31,705 nt of DNA, taken from positions 1-31,705 of the forward strand of contig CAYSLA010000021.1 in NCBI GenBank assembly GCA_964431685.1, in the 5' to 3' direction. Below, piece after piece: positions 1-9,400 of this stretch. Under the pieces are notes generated by a model, which had not been told where the DNA came from, searched no databases, and saw only the letters and a list, made by a program, of their open reading frames with translations. Both the position numbers and the translations under genes were made by a program. Source of the stretch: CAYSLA01 sp964431685. Its GTDB lineage: Bacteria; Armatimonadota; UBA5829. Each line of letters begins with the position of its first letter. The first letter of the stretch is position 1.

Positions 1-950
1 GCATACTGCAGCCAGACATATTCCACAGCATCGGCTTGGGCGACGCCTACTCCGCCAATGTTCTTCAGCGACTCTTTTGTGCCGACCAGATAGGTTCCGT
101 TCTCCTGCGTGTATGCGTAGCCGCTGACCTTTGTGACATAGTCCAGTGCTTCCGTAACACTCACGGAGTTAAGGTTCAGAGTGATCTCTCCGGTCACATC
201 CTTGCTTGCCACCACATTGTATCCGCTCTGGGTGGCGATGGCAGCCAGGACATCATTGATGGTGGCGCCACGCAGGTTCAGAGAGATGCGTGTCTCCGCA
301 GCCGGACGCTTCTCAGCAGCGGGAAGCTTGTCGCCGGCCTTTGCTGGTCTTGCTTCCGCTGCGGCAACAGCAATTCCTCTCTCGGATGGCGTCTTTGCCA
401 CGACTCTCGGCTTGGTCTCAACCGGCTTCTCGACTGACGTGCCGGTGGTCTCCACGGCCGGTTTGACGCGTTCCATCACGGCCACAGTCCGCTTCGGTTC
501 ACTTGGTGACGCGGACGGCAGACTAACGGCGCTCGGCTTCTCGGCCGGGTTCTTCCAACAGGTAATCGTTACGTTCTTCCGATCCTCAGACCATTCGGTT
601 GAATACTCTACCTGCGATACGGTGTTCACTACGATTCGAGACACCGGTGGCTTTGGCCGGAAGTTGGTCCATTTCACCGACACGATCTTCCCCGACTTGA
701 CTGAGAGGGCGCCGCCCTTGGCGGTCATAGGATGTTTGAACTCAAAGCCCAGATATCTGCCCGCCGGCGCACGGAATGAGCCCATTGTTAGCGGGCCATC
801 TCCCGCAACAGCTATGACCACACCCTGCGGGGTCTTATCTACTTTGACACTGGTTATGCTGCTGGCGGCGTGAGCAGCCGTCAACAAGAACGGCAGCAGC
901 ACACACACAGCCCACAACTGCACCAGAACTGAAATCTTCTTAGCCCGCAT
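1..950 (-). CDS. pilQ: Type IV pilus secretin PilQ-like, N-terminal part (cut by window edge)
   Basis: Outer-membrane secretin through which the type IV pilus leaves the cell; only the first 316 codons are present and the pore-forming domain lies beyond position 1. A signal peptide covers about residues 1-27 (basic MRAKK, then a hydrophobic stretch ending AAHA). An AMIN-like beta domain follows (about 30-130), which in this family binds peptidoglycan. Then comes a Pro/Ala/Lys-rich linker (about 130-220) and an STN/secretin N-domain (about 225-316, starting ISLNLRGATINDVL). The ATG at 950 has an AGGAGG ribosome site 8 bases upstream and overlaps the end of pilP by 11 bases, so the two are translationally coupled. 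It is the last visible gene of pilMNOPQ. A type II secretion secretin is the alternative, but the pilM/N/O neighbours favour the pilus. Confidence 0.85.
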   Translation of the reverse strand, partial: MRAKKISVLVQLWAVCVLLPFLLTAAHAASSITSVKVDKTPQGVVIAVAGDGPLTMGSFRAPAGRYLGFEFKHPMTAKGGALSVKSGKIVSVKWTNFRPKPPVSRIVVNTVSQVEYSTEWSEDRKNVTITCWKNPAEKPSAVSLPSASPSEPKRTVAVMERVKPAVETTGTSVEKPVETKPRVVAKTPSERGIAVAAAEARPAKAGDKLPAAEKRPAAETRISLNLRGATINDVLAAIATQSGYNVVASKDVTGEITLNLNSVSVTEALDYVTKVSGYAYTQENGTYLVGTKESLKNIGGVGVAQADAVEYVWLQY

Positions 951-1620
951 CCTTGGCTCCTCCTAGCTTAAGGTGAATTGTCTGCTTCTTGTGAGACAAC
1001 ACGATGCCATCGCGTCCCACGCTGATTAGACGGTATTGTCCGCCGATGGACTGGCCTTCCTTGACCACGTGTCGTCCACCTGCATCGTCGTACACTATTG
1101 CTACATTATTGTCGCCTCGCACCACACCGGTAACCGTAAACTTCTCTCGCGGTTCTACGACCGATATCCTGGCTGCATCCGATTCCGGAGACGTCGCGCC
1201 GCCGGCAAACGGGTTCATCGGTCGGAGGCTGATTGGAGGGACATTCTCGCTGCCGAAATCTGGTCTGGCCGCGTGATTCGTTCGGGGCGCGGGACTGACC
1301 TTCTGAGGGGCAAGCTCCTGAACAGTGGGGCCGGCATTCGGCATGGGCTGCATCAGGAAGGGGTCTCGGCGAGGCAGGTCTTCTGATATGCCAGGAAACA
1401 CCCCCTTTGCCAGTAGGTCGCCGACAAGTTCGGTCTGCCCAGCCGCAACGCCATCATCCGAAGACGCTTCGACGGATCCGTCGGCCGCGGATGAGTTCTC
1501 GGGCGTAGATGCCGGTGAGTCATTGGTTCCCATGTACTGAAACGACAGGAATCCAACGAACAGAACAACCAGCACTCCCAGCGCTATCAGTTGACCGCGC
1601 TGTTTTCTATCCTGCTTCAT
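940..1620 (-). CDS. pilP: PilP-like type IV pilus inner-membrane alignment protein
   Basis: Predicted 226-residue protein that would link the PilN/PilO inner-membrane complex to the PilQ secretin. One transmembrane helix lies at about residues 11-28, followed by a Ser/Asp/Gly-rich linker. The C-terminal domain (about 155-225, FTVTGVVRGDNNVAIVYDD onwards) has the beta-rich pattern of the PilP/GspC homology region. The ATG at 1620 is chosen over the longer frame to 1710 because GGGAGGG lies 7 bases upstream and the extra residues are unlike the family. It overlaps pilO by 14 bases. Classical PilP is a lipoprotein; no lipobox cysteine is visible here, so this one seems anchored by a plain helix. 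Assignment rests mostly on operon position and the C-terminal pattern. Confidence 0.72.
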   Translation of the reverse strand: MKQDRKQRGQLIALGVLVVLFVGFLSFQYMGTNDSPASTPENSSAADGSVEASSDDGVAAGQTELVGDLLAKGVFPGISEDLPRRDPFLMQPMPNAGPTVQELAPQKVSPAPRTNHAARPDFGSENVPPISLRPMNPFAGGATSPESDAARISVVEPREKFTVTGVVRGDNNVAIVYDDAGGRHVVKEGQSIGGQYRLISVGRDGIVLSHKKQTIHLKLGGAKDAG

Positions 1621-2320
1621 TTTCGGTCCCTCCCTGGCCCGCCGTATGTGTACTTCGACTCCTGGCCGAAGTTTCCTTCTTTGCTTTTTCGCTTTCGGCC
1701 CGCAGCACATACGCGGTCACGTTGTAGGTTACTTTGAGACTGGGCGATCCGAGATAGTCTGCCTGGGTCTCAGGCAGCATCTGTACCGTGTTTATGGCGA
1801 TGATCTTCGGGAATGTTGTGAGGCGGTACATGAAATCGAGTGCGTTCATGTAGTGGCCCTTTACCTCCACATCGATCTTGAGTTCATCGTAGGGCGAAGG
1901 TGTCTTCTTGGCCTCTGATTTGGCGGCCTCCGCCTTTTGGGCATCCGATTTTTCTGTGTCCGCGGGCGGTTCCACTTTCGGCTGAGGACGAACGCTGACC
2001 ACCCTCAAGTCAACCGACTTTGCCAGGAACTCCAATTGCCTGAGCAGCGTTGGAACATAGGCTTTTGTTGAAACCGATGATTCCAGGAATCGTATCTGAG
2101 ACGCCGCGTCCAGATATGCCAGGCGCGACTTCTCGAGCCGTCCAGCCATCTCCTGAGCCGCATCCACCTGTTTCTTCTTGCCGTTCATTTCGGCCCTGGC
2201 AATCGCCACTTTGCGAGCGGCCAGGTAATAGCCTGTTCCGCATCCAACAAAGACGAAAGCCGCCGCAACAATCATCACTACCAGCAACTTAGGGCTGGGT
2301 CTAAGACTAGCTCGAGCCAT
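1607..2320 (-). CDS. pilO: Type IV pilus inner-membrane protein PilO
   Basis: 237-residue bitopic protein that pairs with PilN to form the inner-membrane alignment complex of the type IV pilus. A transmembrane helix lies at about residues 12-34. A periplasmic coiled-coil segment follows (about 35-80, Ala/Lys/Glu-rich), then an alpha/beta domain with the PilO-type pattern around YDELKIDVEVKGHY (about 145-160) and a C-terminal strand region LKVTYNVTAYVL. An AAGGAG site precedes the ATG by 8 bases. The start overlaps the pilN stop by 14 bases and the stop (TAG) overlaps the pilP start by 14 bases. An inserted Lys/Ala/Glu-rich stretch (about 115-142) looks like a flexible linker. Confidence 0.85.
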   Translation of the reverse strand: MARASLRPSPKLLVVMIVAAAFVFVGCGTGYYLAARKVAIARAEMNGKKKQVDAAQEMAGRLEKSRLAYLDAASQIRFLESSVSTKAYVPTLLRQLEFLAKSVDLRVVSVRPQPKVEPPADTEKSDAQKAEAAKSEAKKTPSPYDELKIDVEVKGHYMNALDFMYRLTTFPKIIAINTVQMLPETQADYLGSPSLKVTYNVTAYVLRAESEKAKKETSARSRSTHTAGQGGTENEAG

Positions 2321-2900
2321 CTTTGGTCGCTCCTTTCTTGCTCACGCTACCCTTCATGGTAGCTGCTACCTCAAAGTCCACTCCGCCGCCTCTGCTTGCC
2401 TGTTCCTGCGTGTAGTGGAGTTCCACATTCTCAAATGTGGGCACCGAGTAGAGCCTGAGCATTGCTTCTCCTATTTTTGACTGTTCGCTGGATACACCGC
2501 CCAGGACAACCGTAATGCCCTTGCCGCCCGACGCGTCGATACTGCTGGAAACGCGGCTCAGGTAGGTCGATACTGGCATCGACTGCGTGAGCCGGTCGAA
2601 GGTATCATACCAGCTCAGAGTCTGTCGCTGAGCTGTCTGTAAGAGCTCCACCTTCGGTTTGATCTCGGCAGCCGACTGGTCATAGCCCTTGATCTGCTTG
2701 ATCACCGGGGCGAGCTTGGCTAGCTTGACGTCCAGATCGGCAATCTGGCTGCGTGTGCTGAAGTACTTGGTTGCCACCCAGCCAAAGCACAGCACCGCGA
2801 CCACAATTTCCGCGACTACTACCGCGACCATTCTTCGGATATCACGCTCAGTGCGCCGTCGATTGGCCAATTTGGGAGCGATCATGTTGATGGAAGGCAT
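2307..2900 (-). CDS. pilN: Type IV pilus assembly protein PilN
   Basis: 197-residue inner-membrane protein. The N-terminal cytoplasmic tail begins MPSINMIAPKLANRRR; in this family the short INLLP-like tail binds PilM, and here the equivalent is INMIAP. A transmembrane helix covers about residues 24-46. A periplasmic coiled coil (about 50-95) and a small alpha/beta domain follow, with FEVAATMKGS near the end. AAGGAG lies 7 bases before the ATG. It is 37 bases downstream of pilM and overlaps pilO by 14 bases. PilN and PilO normally form a heterodimer that couples the cytoplasmic PilM ring to PilP and PilQ. Confidence 0.87.
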   Translation of the reverse strand: MPSINMIAPKLANRRRTERDIRRMVAVVVAEIVVAVLCFGWVATKYFSTRSQIADLDVKLAKLAPVIKQIKGYDQSAAEIKPKVELLQTAQRQTLSWYDTFDRLTQSMPVSTYLSRVSSSIDASGGKGITVVLGGVSSEQSKIGEAMLRLYSVPTFENVELHYTQEQASRGGGVDFEVAATMKGSVSKKGATKDGSS

Positions 2901-2937
2901 TGTCTACTCCTTGTTATCTGCTCGAGAGCGGCCACGA

Positions 2938-4059
2938 CTATGCAGCCGCCTTGCACTTGACATCTGGCGAGAGTTCCTTGAGCGCGAGTCCGGCAGACAC
3001 TGCCAGCACTGGACCGTGCTCCTCTACGAAGGACTTCGCCAGCTTGCCGGGGCTGATAGCGGATTGTTTGAAGACGTCCGCCTTCTCTGCCGGTATGTTC
3101 AGACGGCTCGACATATAGGCATCTATCCCAGACATACGCGCCGACCCGCCAGTGAGTATGACTTTGCTCACCATCGCGTCCGAACTGCCGTCGGGGAACT
3201 GAGACTGATAGAAATGGATGGAGCGCCGTATCTCGCGGATCAGTTCCTCCAGCAGAGGTTGAACTGCCCGCCAGACCTGGTTGGCGCCTTCGCCCTCGAG
3301 CGAACCGAGATCTACATCGCCCGTCATCTCAAGCTTCATCCGTTCCGCGTCTTCGAACGAACTGCCGGAGAAAGATCGTATTGCATTGCTGATCCCGTCG
3401 CCTCCGATGGGAATATTTCGGGTCAGGGCGAAATCGCCCTTTGAGATGATGTTCACGTCGGTGTGCGAGGCGCCCATGTCCAGGAGAGCAACAGTTCTGT
3501 GGCAGTAGTCGTCCGAGGCGTTGAAGTCGACCAGAGACCTCATCAGGGCGAACGCCTCAACATCCACCGCTATGGGCTCCAGGCCTGCTTCTTCCATCGT
3601 TCGCACGTGACTGTCGACCAGTTCCCTGGGAGCAGCCGCCAGCATGACGTTCATCTGGCCGTCTTCGGCGGTCCTGTCCATAATCTCAAACTCGACTACG
3701 CTCTCCTCGACGCTGGCCGCTATGTACTTTGCGGCTTCGTACTTGATGGACTTCCGGAGCACGGTCTCGCTCATCTGCGGGAACTGCACCTGTCGTACGA
3801 TCACCTGAGACCCGGATATGGCGCAAACGCCCCCAGATGCTCTTATGCCGGCCTCTTTGAGAAGTGAGCGAACGGTGTTAGCTACGGTGGGGACATCGAT
3901 TATGATGCTGTCCTTGACGGCTTCTCTGGATATTGGGGCCACAGCCGCTCCGACAAGCTCCCATGCCTTGCCGTTCGGCTCAATGGCCATCACTTTCACC
4001 GAGCTGGAACCAATGTCGATACCGACTGTATTTTCCTTTGAAAACAGTGCGTTGAACAC
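2938..4059 (-). CDS. pilM: Type IV pilus assembly ATPase-fold protein PilM
   Basis: 373-residue actin-like cytoplasmic protein that docks on the PilN tail. The actin/FtsA-fold nucleotide signatures are visible: VGIDIGSSSVKVMAIE (about 12-27), ALLDMGASHTDVNII (about 190-204) and ILTGGSARMSGIDAYM (about 302-317). The start is the GTG at 4057-4059, not the overlapping ATG one base upstream in another frame: AGGAGG sits 6 bases before the GTG, and GTG opens the frame MFNALFSKENTVGID. The stop is TAG. It is the first gene of the pilMNOPQ run. I see no convincing promoter in the 200 bases between it and the HAD gene. FtsA or another actin-like protein is the alternative, but the order M-N-O-P-Q is decisive. 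Confidence 0.93.
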   Translation of the reverse strand: MFNALFSKENTVGIDIGSSSVKVMAIEPNGKAWELVGAAVAPISREAVKDSIIIDVPTVANTVRSLLKEAGIRASGGVCAISGSQVIVRQVQFPQMSETVLRKSIKYEAAKYIAASVEESVVEFEIMDRTAEDGQMNVMLAAAPRELVDSHVRTMEEAGLEPIAVDVEAFALMRSLVDFNASDDYCHRTVALLDMGASHTDVNIISKGDFALTRNIPIGGDGISNAIRSFSGSSFEDAERMKLEMTGDVDLGSLEGEGANQVWRAVQPLLEELIREIRRSIHFYQSQFPDGSSDAMVSKVILTGGSARMSGIDAYMSSRLNIPAEKADVFKQSAISPGKLAKSFVEEHGPVLAVSAGLALKELSPDVKCKAAA

Positions 4060-4259
4060 ATGAAGCCTCCTATTGCGATTGCACGCCTCATAGGAATTAT
4101 CGTCATCTGTCCGCTATTCTTTATGCCGTGACGGGGCCGGATTTCAGATCCCGACCAATCAGGAGTGAGGTGTCAATCCGACCAATGGGAGGAATCTCGT
4201 CCCTGAACTCGCTTCAGGATATCCCGCTGATCGACATAACATTTCCGTTTTCGCGAGGA
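4060..4259. other. Intergenic gap between the HAD phosphatase gene and pilM
   Basis: Two hundred bases with no gene I can support. It should hold the pilM promoter on the minus strand. A GATAAT hexamer on that strand near 4096-4101 could be a -10, but I find no matching -35, so I do not call a promoter. No repeat or strong hairpin is obvious. Confidence 0.5.
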
Positions 4260-4886
4260 TTAGTGTTGGTCTATCCAAGCCAGAAGCTCATCGTAGCTGT
4301 CCACAATGGCATCGGGTTCCATCAAGGCCAGGTCTTCACGGCAGCGGGCGCCCCAGGTTACGCAGGCTACGCGGACCCCGGCTCGCTTTGCGCAGTCGAT
4401 GTCAAAGTAGCTGTCTCCAACGTAGGACACCTCGTCGCTGGTCATATCGAGCAGTTCAAGGGCCTTGAGGATTGGCTCGGGATGGGGTTTCGGGTGTTTG
4501 ACGTCGTTTGCTGACACGACGACGTCGAATTTGCCTGTCATTCCTGTGGCATCTATGACCCGGTATGTAGGGCGCTGCTCTTTGGATGTGACTAGACCCA
4601 ACTGCAGATCACTAGCGTGCAGAGCGTCAAGACAATCCAGCGCGCCGTGGTAGAGAATGTCGCGGTTGTACTTACGATAGGTGGGTTTGTATACCTCTAT
4701 GAACTCGTCAGCTCGGCCTGGGGCGAACTGCTCAGCCTGCACAACCAGCGGTATCCCGATTGCGTCCCTTATCGCTTTTTCGCTATTGGGCAGCCCCATC
4801 TGCTCAAGGGTCTCCTTTGTCGCGCGTATGATTGCGCTTACGCTGTCCAGCAGCGTTCCATCGAGATCAAAGAAGACCGCGTTCAT
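4260..4886 (-). CDS. HAD-superfamily phosphatase (phosphoglycolate phosphatase/PpaX-like)
   Basis: 208-residue haloacid dehalogenase-type hydrolase. Motif I is FFDLDGTLLDS (nucleophile Asp at about residue 7, acid Asp at 9), motif II is LVTSKE (about 108), motif III is the Lys in KPHPEPILKAL, and motif IV is YVGDSYFDIDCAKRAG. A helical cap lies between motifs I and II (about 20-85), as in the Gph and PpaX families. The ATG at 4886 shares ATGA with the stop of the upstream aminotransferase, a 4-base overlap showing translational coupling; the longer frame to 5042 runs back into that gene. Substrate cannot be told from sequence: phosphoglycolate, pyrophosphate or another small phosphate ester are all possible. 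Confidence 0.85.
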   Translation of the reverse strand: MNAVFFDLDGTLLDSVSAIIRATKETLEQMGLPNSEKAIRDAIGIPLVVQAEQFAPGRADEFIEVYKPTYRKYNRDILYHGALDCLDALHASDLQLGLVTSKEQRPTYRVIDATGMTGKFDVVVSANDVKHPKPHPEPILKALELLDMTSDEVSYVGDSYFDIDCAKRAGVRVACVTWGARCREDLALMEPDAIVDSYDELLAWIDQH

Positions 4887-6154
4887 AGCGACGCCAACAG
4901 TTCTGCAGTCTCGGCTATGGATTCGCCTATCAGACCAACAGCTTCGTCTAGGACTGCCTCTTCGATTATCAGCGGCGGCTCGATTCGGATCACTTTGGGG
5001 TTGTTCAGACTGTAGGCCACCAGTAAGTCCCGTCGTCCACATGCGGCTATGACAAGTGCCGCTATGTCATCTTCCTCAAACTCGACGCCGGCCAGCAGTC
5101 CCATTCCCCTGACTTCCCGTATCATGCCCGGGTGATTTTTCTTGAGGTCGACGAGTCCGGATAGTAGCTTCTGCCCCAGATGGGCGGAACGCTCAGGCAG
5201 TCCTTCGTCGAGGGTCGTGCGAATGGCTGAGGTGACCGCCGCACACGCGAGCGGATTTCCGCCGAATGTAGTGGAGTGCAGGTATGGGTTTCCGCCGAAC
5301 ATTGATGTCCAGACCTCTTCGTTTGAGCAGAACGCACCTACCGGCATCACTCCGCCTCCGAGCGCCTTCGCCAGGGTCATAATGTCCGGCACAACGCCGT
5401 AGTGCTCTATAGCAAACATTCGCCCCGTTCGACCGAACCCGGTGCGAACTTCGTCTATTATGAGCAGTGCGCCTGCTTTGTCGCATATCTCGCGCACATT
5501 CTGAAAGTAGCCGTCCGGCGCAAGGTTAACGCCGCCTTCGCCCTGCACTACTTCCAGAATGACTCCCGCCGTCTTCTCGCTGACTGCCTCTGCCATCGCG
5601 TCTGCATCTCCAAATGCGACTTGCCTGGTGTCGGGCAGCAGTGGTCTGAATCTTTCTTTGTAGACTTCGCGGCCGCTTACTGAAAGGCTGCCAAAGCTCT
5701 TTCCGTGGAACGAGTTCACCGTGCCAATGAGCTCCGTCCGTCCCGTGTGTATGCGGGCACACTTCAGCGCGCCTTCCACGGCCTCGGTGCCGGAGTTGCA
5801 CAAGAATGAGAAGTTGATGTTACCGGGAAGCACGCCGGCCAAAGCCTCACACGCTTCAGCAAGCTCTGTGGACATGAAGAAATGGCTCTTGAGTGCCTCT
5901 TTGTCGAGTTGTTCCCTCACGGCCTGCACCACGCGCGGGTTCCTGTGTCCCAGGCTGAACGCGCCGTAGCCGCCAACACAGTCGAGATATTTCCTGCCGG
6001 ATATATCCCAGATGTAGCAGCCTTCGGCGTGGTCCTCGGGAACGTCAAATCCGCTGAATTTCAGTATATTCGCGATGCCCGGGTTAACGTAGCTTTGATA
6101 CTTCTCCGCTGTCTCGTCAGAGAGTCGTTCGACCGTTGCCTCGTCTAGTGCCAT
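4883..6154 (-). CDS. patA: Class III PLP aminotransferase, putrescine aminotransferase-like
   Basis: 423-residue fold-type I aminotransferase that would move an amino group from putrescine or a related diamine or ornithine to 2-oxoglutarate. Visible signatures: VGGYGAFSLGHRNP (substrate loop), FLCNSGTEAVEGALKCAR (PLP phosphate), SFHGKSFGSLS, LEVVQGEGGV, IDEVRTGFGRTG (Asp234 contacts the pyridine N) and LAKALGGGVMPVGA with Schiff-base Lys263. The ending VAYSLNNPKVIRIEPPL closely resembles the E. coli PatA (YgjG) tail as I remember it, hence the name; ornithine or acetylornithine aminotransferase remain possible. The Gln usual in DEVQTG is Arg237. The ATG at 6154 has GAAGGA about 6 bases upstream; the longer frame runs into repeat DNA. 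Confidence 0.8.
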   Translation of the reverse strand: MALDEATVERLSDETAEKYQSYVNPGIANILKFSGFDVPEDHAEGCYIWDISGRKYLDCVGGYGAFSLGHRNPRVVQAVREQLDKEALKSHFFMSTELAEACEALAGVLPGNINFSFLCNSGTEAVEGALKCARIHTGRTELIGTVNSFHGKSFGSLSVSGREVYKERFRPLLPDTRQVAFGDADAMAEAVSEKTAGVILEVVQGEGGVNLAPDGYFQNVREICDKAGALLIIDEVRTGFGRTGRMFAIEHYGVVPDIMTLAKALGGGVMPVGAFCSNEEVWTSMFGGNPYLHSTTFGGNPLACAAVTSAIRTTLDEGLPERSAHLGQKLLSGLVDLKKNHPGMIREVRGMGLLAGVEFEEDDIAALVIAACGRRDLLVAYSLNNPKVIRIEPPLIIEEAVLDEAVGLIGESIAETAELLASL

Positions 6155-6435
6155 ATTGATCCTTCGTGCAAAAAGGGGACTATCCACAACGCTTGGTTGT
6201 GGTGTTTCGGGACTTGAGTGGAGCTCGGCGGAACGGAAGTCCCGAAACTTGGCAGATGAGTTAGTTTCGGGATTTCCGGGTTGGGTTCCCCGCTCGGCGC
6301 ATAATCCGCAGCCTGCGGCCCAACCCTCAAATCCCGAAACACCTCCATAGGACGCATAAGACCTATGGGACATATACGCAGGTCTTCGCTATGCTTCGGG
6401 ACTGCTTTTCGTCCCGAAGCATAGCGCGCACTTTC
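6155..6435. repeat. Nested palindromes and dispersed repeats between nifJ and the aminotransferase gene
   Basis: This gap is almost all structured repeat. Outer arms 6201-6218 and 6326-6343 pair at 17 of 18 bases. Inside them, 6236-6249 pairs with 6263-6276 (13 of 14, core TCCCGAAAC) and GGGTTGGG (6278-6285) pairs with CCCAACCC (6319-6326). Next comes a copy, on the minus strand, of the GTCTTATGCGTCCTATG repeat (6346-6362), then a 16-bp hairpin (listed separately). No coding sequence is supported here. It may act as an RNA stabiliser or processing site in a nifJ-aminotransferase transcript, or be a remnant of a small mobile palindrome. Confidence 0.75.
6387..6426 (-). terminator. Perfect 16-bp hairpin just after nifJ
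   Basis: Arms 6387-6402 and 6411-6426 are perfectly complementary (CGCTATGCTTCGGGAC) around an 8-base loop. The hairpin begins 9 bases after the nifJ stop on the minus strand. No run of T follows, so it is not a textbook intrinsic terminator; it could be a weak terminator or a 3' end stabiliser. The same CTATGCTTCG.GGAC core recurs at 16875, 16950 and 26276, so it also belongs to a dispersed repeat family. Confidence 0.55.
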
Positions 6436-9400
6436 TTACGCGTTCACCTTCTCCGGATCTGGTGCCGATGAGAAATCCATCTTTGCCAGATGCTGATACA
6501 GCCTGTGGCGCCGTTCTATGTCCTGCTGCGCTCCCGCCATCAGTTCCTCGAAATCAGCCGGGGCGATCTTCTGCAGAACGCGATACCGATTCTCGCCCAT
6601 AGCATACTCCTTGAACGAGATCGTCGGCTCCTTGCTGTCGATCTTGAGAGGGTTCTCGCCTTTGTCGGCCAGTTCCGGATTGTAGCGATACAGAATCCAG
6701 TGACCAGAGGCAATTGCCTTCTTCTGCTCGTCGATGCCGAAGGTGTTGTTGATGCCGTGGGCGATGCAGTGTGCGTAACAGATAATCAGCGACGGTCCGT
6801 CGTACGCCTCCGCCTCGAGAATCGTCTTGACCATGTGGGCGGGATTGGCGAGTGACACGCAACCGACATACACGCTGCCGTAGTTCATCGCCATCATGCC
6901 CAGGTCTTTCTTGGCCGTGGTCTTGCCCCCGGCGGCGAACTTGGCGGTCGAGCCTCTAGGGGTCGACTTGGACATCTGCCCGCCGGTGTTGGAGTAGACC
7001 TCGGTGTCAAGCACAAGCAGGTTCACGTTCTTCCCGCTGGCAATAACGTGGTCCAGCCCGCCGTAGCCGATGTCGTACGCCCACCCGTCGCCGCCGACGA
7101 TCCAGACGCTCTTCTTCACCAGATAGTCTGACAGACTCTCCAGTTGTTTGCAGACTGCGCAGTCGCAGTCGGCGCACAACGACGCTTTGAGCTTGGCCAC
7201 GCGTGCGCGCTGCTCCTCGACGCCCTGCTGGGTAGACTGATCGGCGCTCTTGATTTCTTCTGCAAGAGCGGAGTCCACCATCTTCTCCGCCACCGCTTTG
7301 TCCAGCAGTTCAGTGGCAAACTCCCGGAACTTATCGATTGTGAGTCGGAAGCCCATACCGAACTCGGCGTTGTCCTCAAACAGACTGTTACTCCACGCCG
7401 GACCCCTGCCGTCCGTTCGACACGTATAAGGGGTCGTTGGCAGGTTACCGCCGTAGATAGACGAACATCCGGTGGCGTTGGCGACGATCGTTCGGTCGCC
7501 AAAGAGCTGGGTCACCAGTTTGACGTACGGCGTCTCACCGCAGCCCGCACAAGCGCCGGAGAACTCAAACAGCGGCCTTACGAACTGGCTGCCCTGAACG
7601 GTGCTGGGTGTGTACAGAGAAGGGTCGGTCTCGGGGAGAGCCAGGAAGAAGTCCCAGTTCTCGGCCTCCGCCGCCCGCAGTTCTTCCTGTAGGGCCAGGT
7701 TGATTGCCTTGCGTCCCGTCAACTCGCCATCTGCACCCTTTTCCTTGCCGGGGCAGTTCTGTGTGCAGACGCCGCAGCCGGTGCAGTCTTCCGGTGCGAC
7801 CTGCACCGTGAACTTCTTGCCCTTGAGCTTCCCGCGTCCGTCTACGCTCTTAAACGTTGCCGGAGCGCCGGAAAGATCGGACTCATCGTAGGCCTTCAGG
7901 CGGATGCAGGCGTGCGGGCAAACCAGAGAACAGGTTCCGCACTGCACGCATACCTCGGGCTCCCACACCGGGATGGTGACCGCGATGTTGCGCTTTTCGT
8001 ACTGGGCGGTGCCTACCGGGAACTTGCCGTCGCACGGCATCTTGCTCACAGGCAACAGGTCGCCGCGCATAGCCATAATCTCCCCGGTAACGTCTTTGAC
8101 GAAGTCAGGCGCGTCCTCGCACACTGCCGGAGGCATCTTCTTCTTGCTGGTCACCTTCTTCGGGTAGCTGACTTCAAAGGTGTTGTCGAGGGCCGCATCG
8201 ACGGCCTTGTTGTTCATCTCGACAATGGCCTCACCCTTGTTGCCGTAGGTCTTCTTGATGCCCTTCTTGATCGCGCTCACCGCGGTGTCGATCGGGATTA
8301 TTCCACTGATCTTGAAGAACGCGGTCTGCATTATGGTGTTGATGCGCGGCCCAAGGCCCAGGCTCTCGGCGAGACTGATGGCGTCGACCACATAGAACTT
8401 GACATTCTTAGCGATCATCTGCTCTTGAACCTCGATTGGCAGCGTGTCCCAGACCTCGTCGGCCTTATGGCTGCTGGTCAGGAGGAATGTGCCGCCATCT
8501 TCGATGTTTGCGAGCATATCATACTTCTCGAGGAAGCTCGGGTTGTGGCAGGCGATGAACTGAGCTTTGTCGATCAGATAGGGTCTGCGGATCGGGTTCT
8601 TGCCGAATCGCAGATGAGACACCGTGATCGAACCCGCTTTTTTGGAGTCGTAGACGAAGTAGCCCTGGGCGTAGTTGTCGGTCTCGTCGCCGATGATCTT
8701 GATAGAGTTCTTGTTGGCTGAGACGGTGCCGTCCGCTCCAAGACCGTAGAACATCGCGCGATAAACGTCCGAAGACGCCGTGGAGAAGCTGGAGTCGTAG
8801 CTGACCGAGTTGTTGGACACGTCATCTTCGATTCCCACGCTGAAGTGGTTCTTCGGAGTCTTCGAGTTCAGGTCATCAAAAACGCCCTTTAGCATGGCAG
8901 GGGTGAAGTCCTTGCTGCCCAGGCCATATCTCCCGCCAACCACAAGCGGCATCTCTTTGAACGGAGCGCAACCGCAGGCGATCGCTTCCTCAAGAGCGCC
9001 GATCACGTCGAGGTACAGAGGCTCGCCTATCGAACCGGGCTCTTTGGTGCGGTCGAGCACGGAAATCTTCTTGACTGATGCCGGCATGGCCTGGATGAAG
9101 TGCTTCAGGCTGAACGGTCGGTACAGCCGGATTTTCAGCACGCCAACCTTCTCGCCCTGCCTATTCAGGTATTCAACCGTGTCGTGGGCAGTGTCCGCGC
9201 CGGAACCCATCATTACCACTATGTTCTCAGCGTCAGGCGCGCCAACGTACTCGAACAGCCCGTACTTCCGGCCCACGATCTTCTCAAACTTGGCCATCGT
9301 CTCGGCGACGACCTCGGGGACCGCTTCATAAAATGGGTTTACAGTCTCTCTGCCCTGGAAATAGACGTCCGGGTTCTGAGCAGTACCGCTCATCATCGGG

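Noticed and set aside
181..873. 230-codon plus-strand open frame
   Set aside because: It lies antisense to pilQ, which has a signal peptide, AMIN and STN domains and a good ribosome site; the plus-strand product is low complexity and matches nothing I know.
2689..3444. 251-codon plus-strand open frame
   Set aside because: Antisense to pilN and pilM, whose motifs are unambiguous.
6155..6373. N-terminal extension of the aminotransferase
   Set aside because: The extra 73 residues translate the palindromic repeats and are unlike any aminotransferase start.
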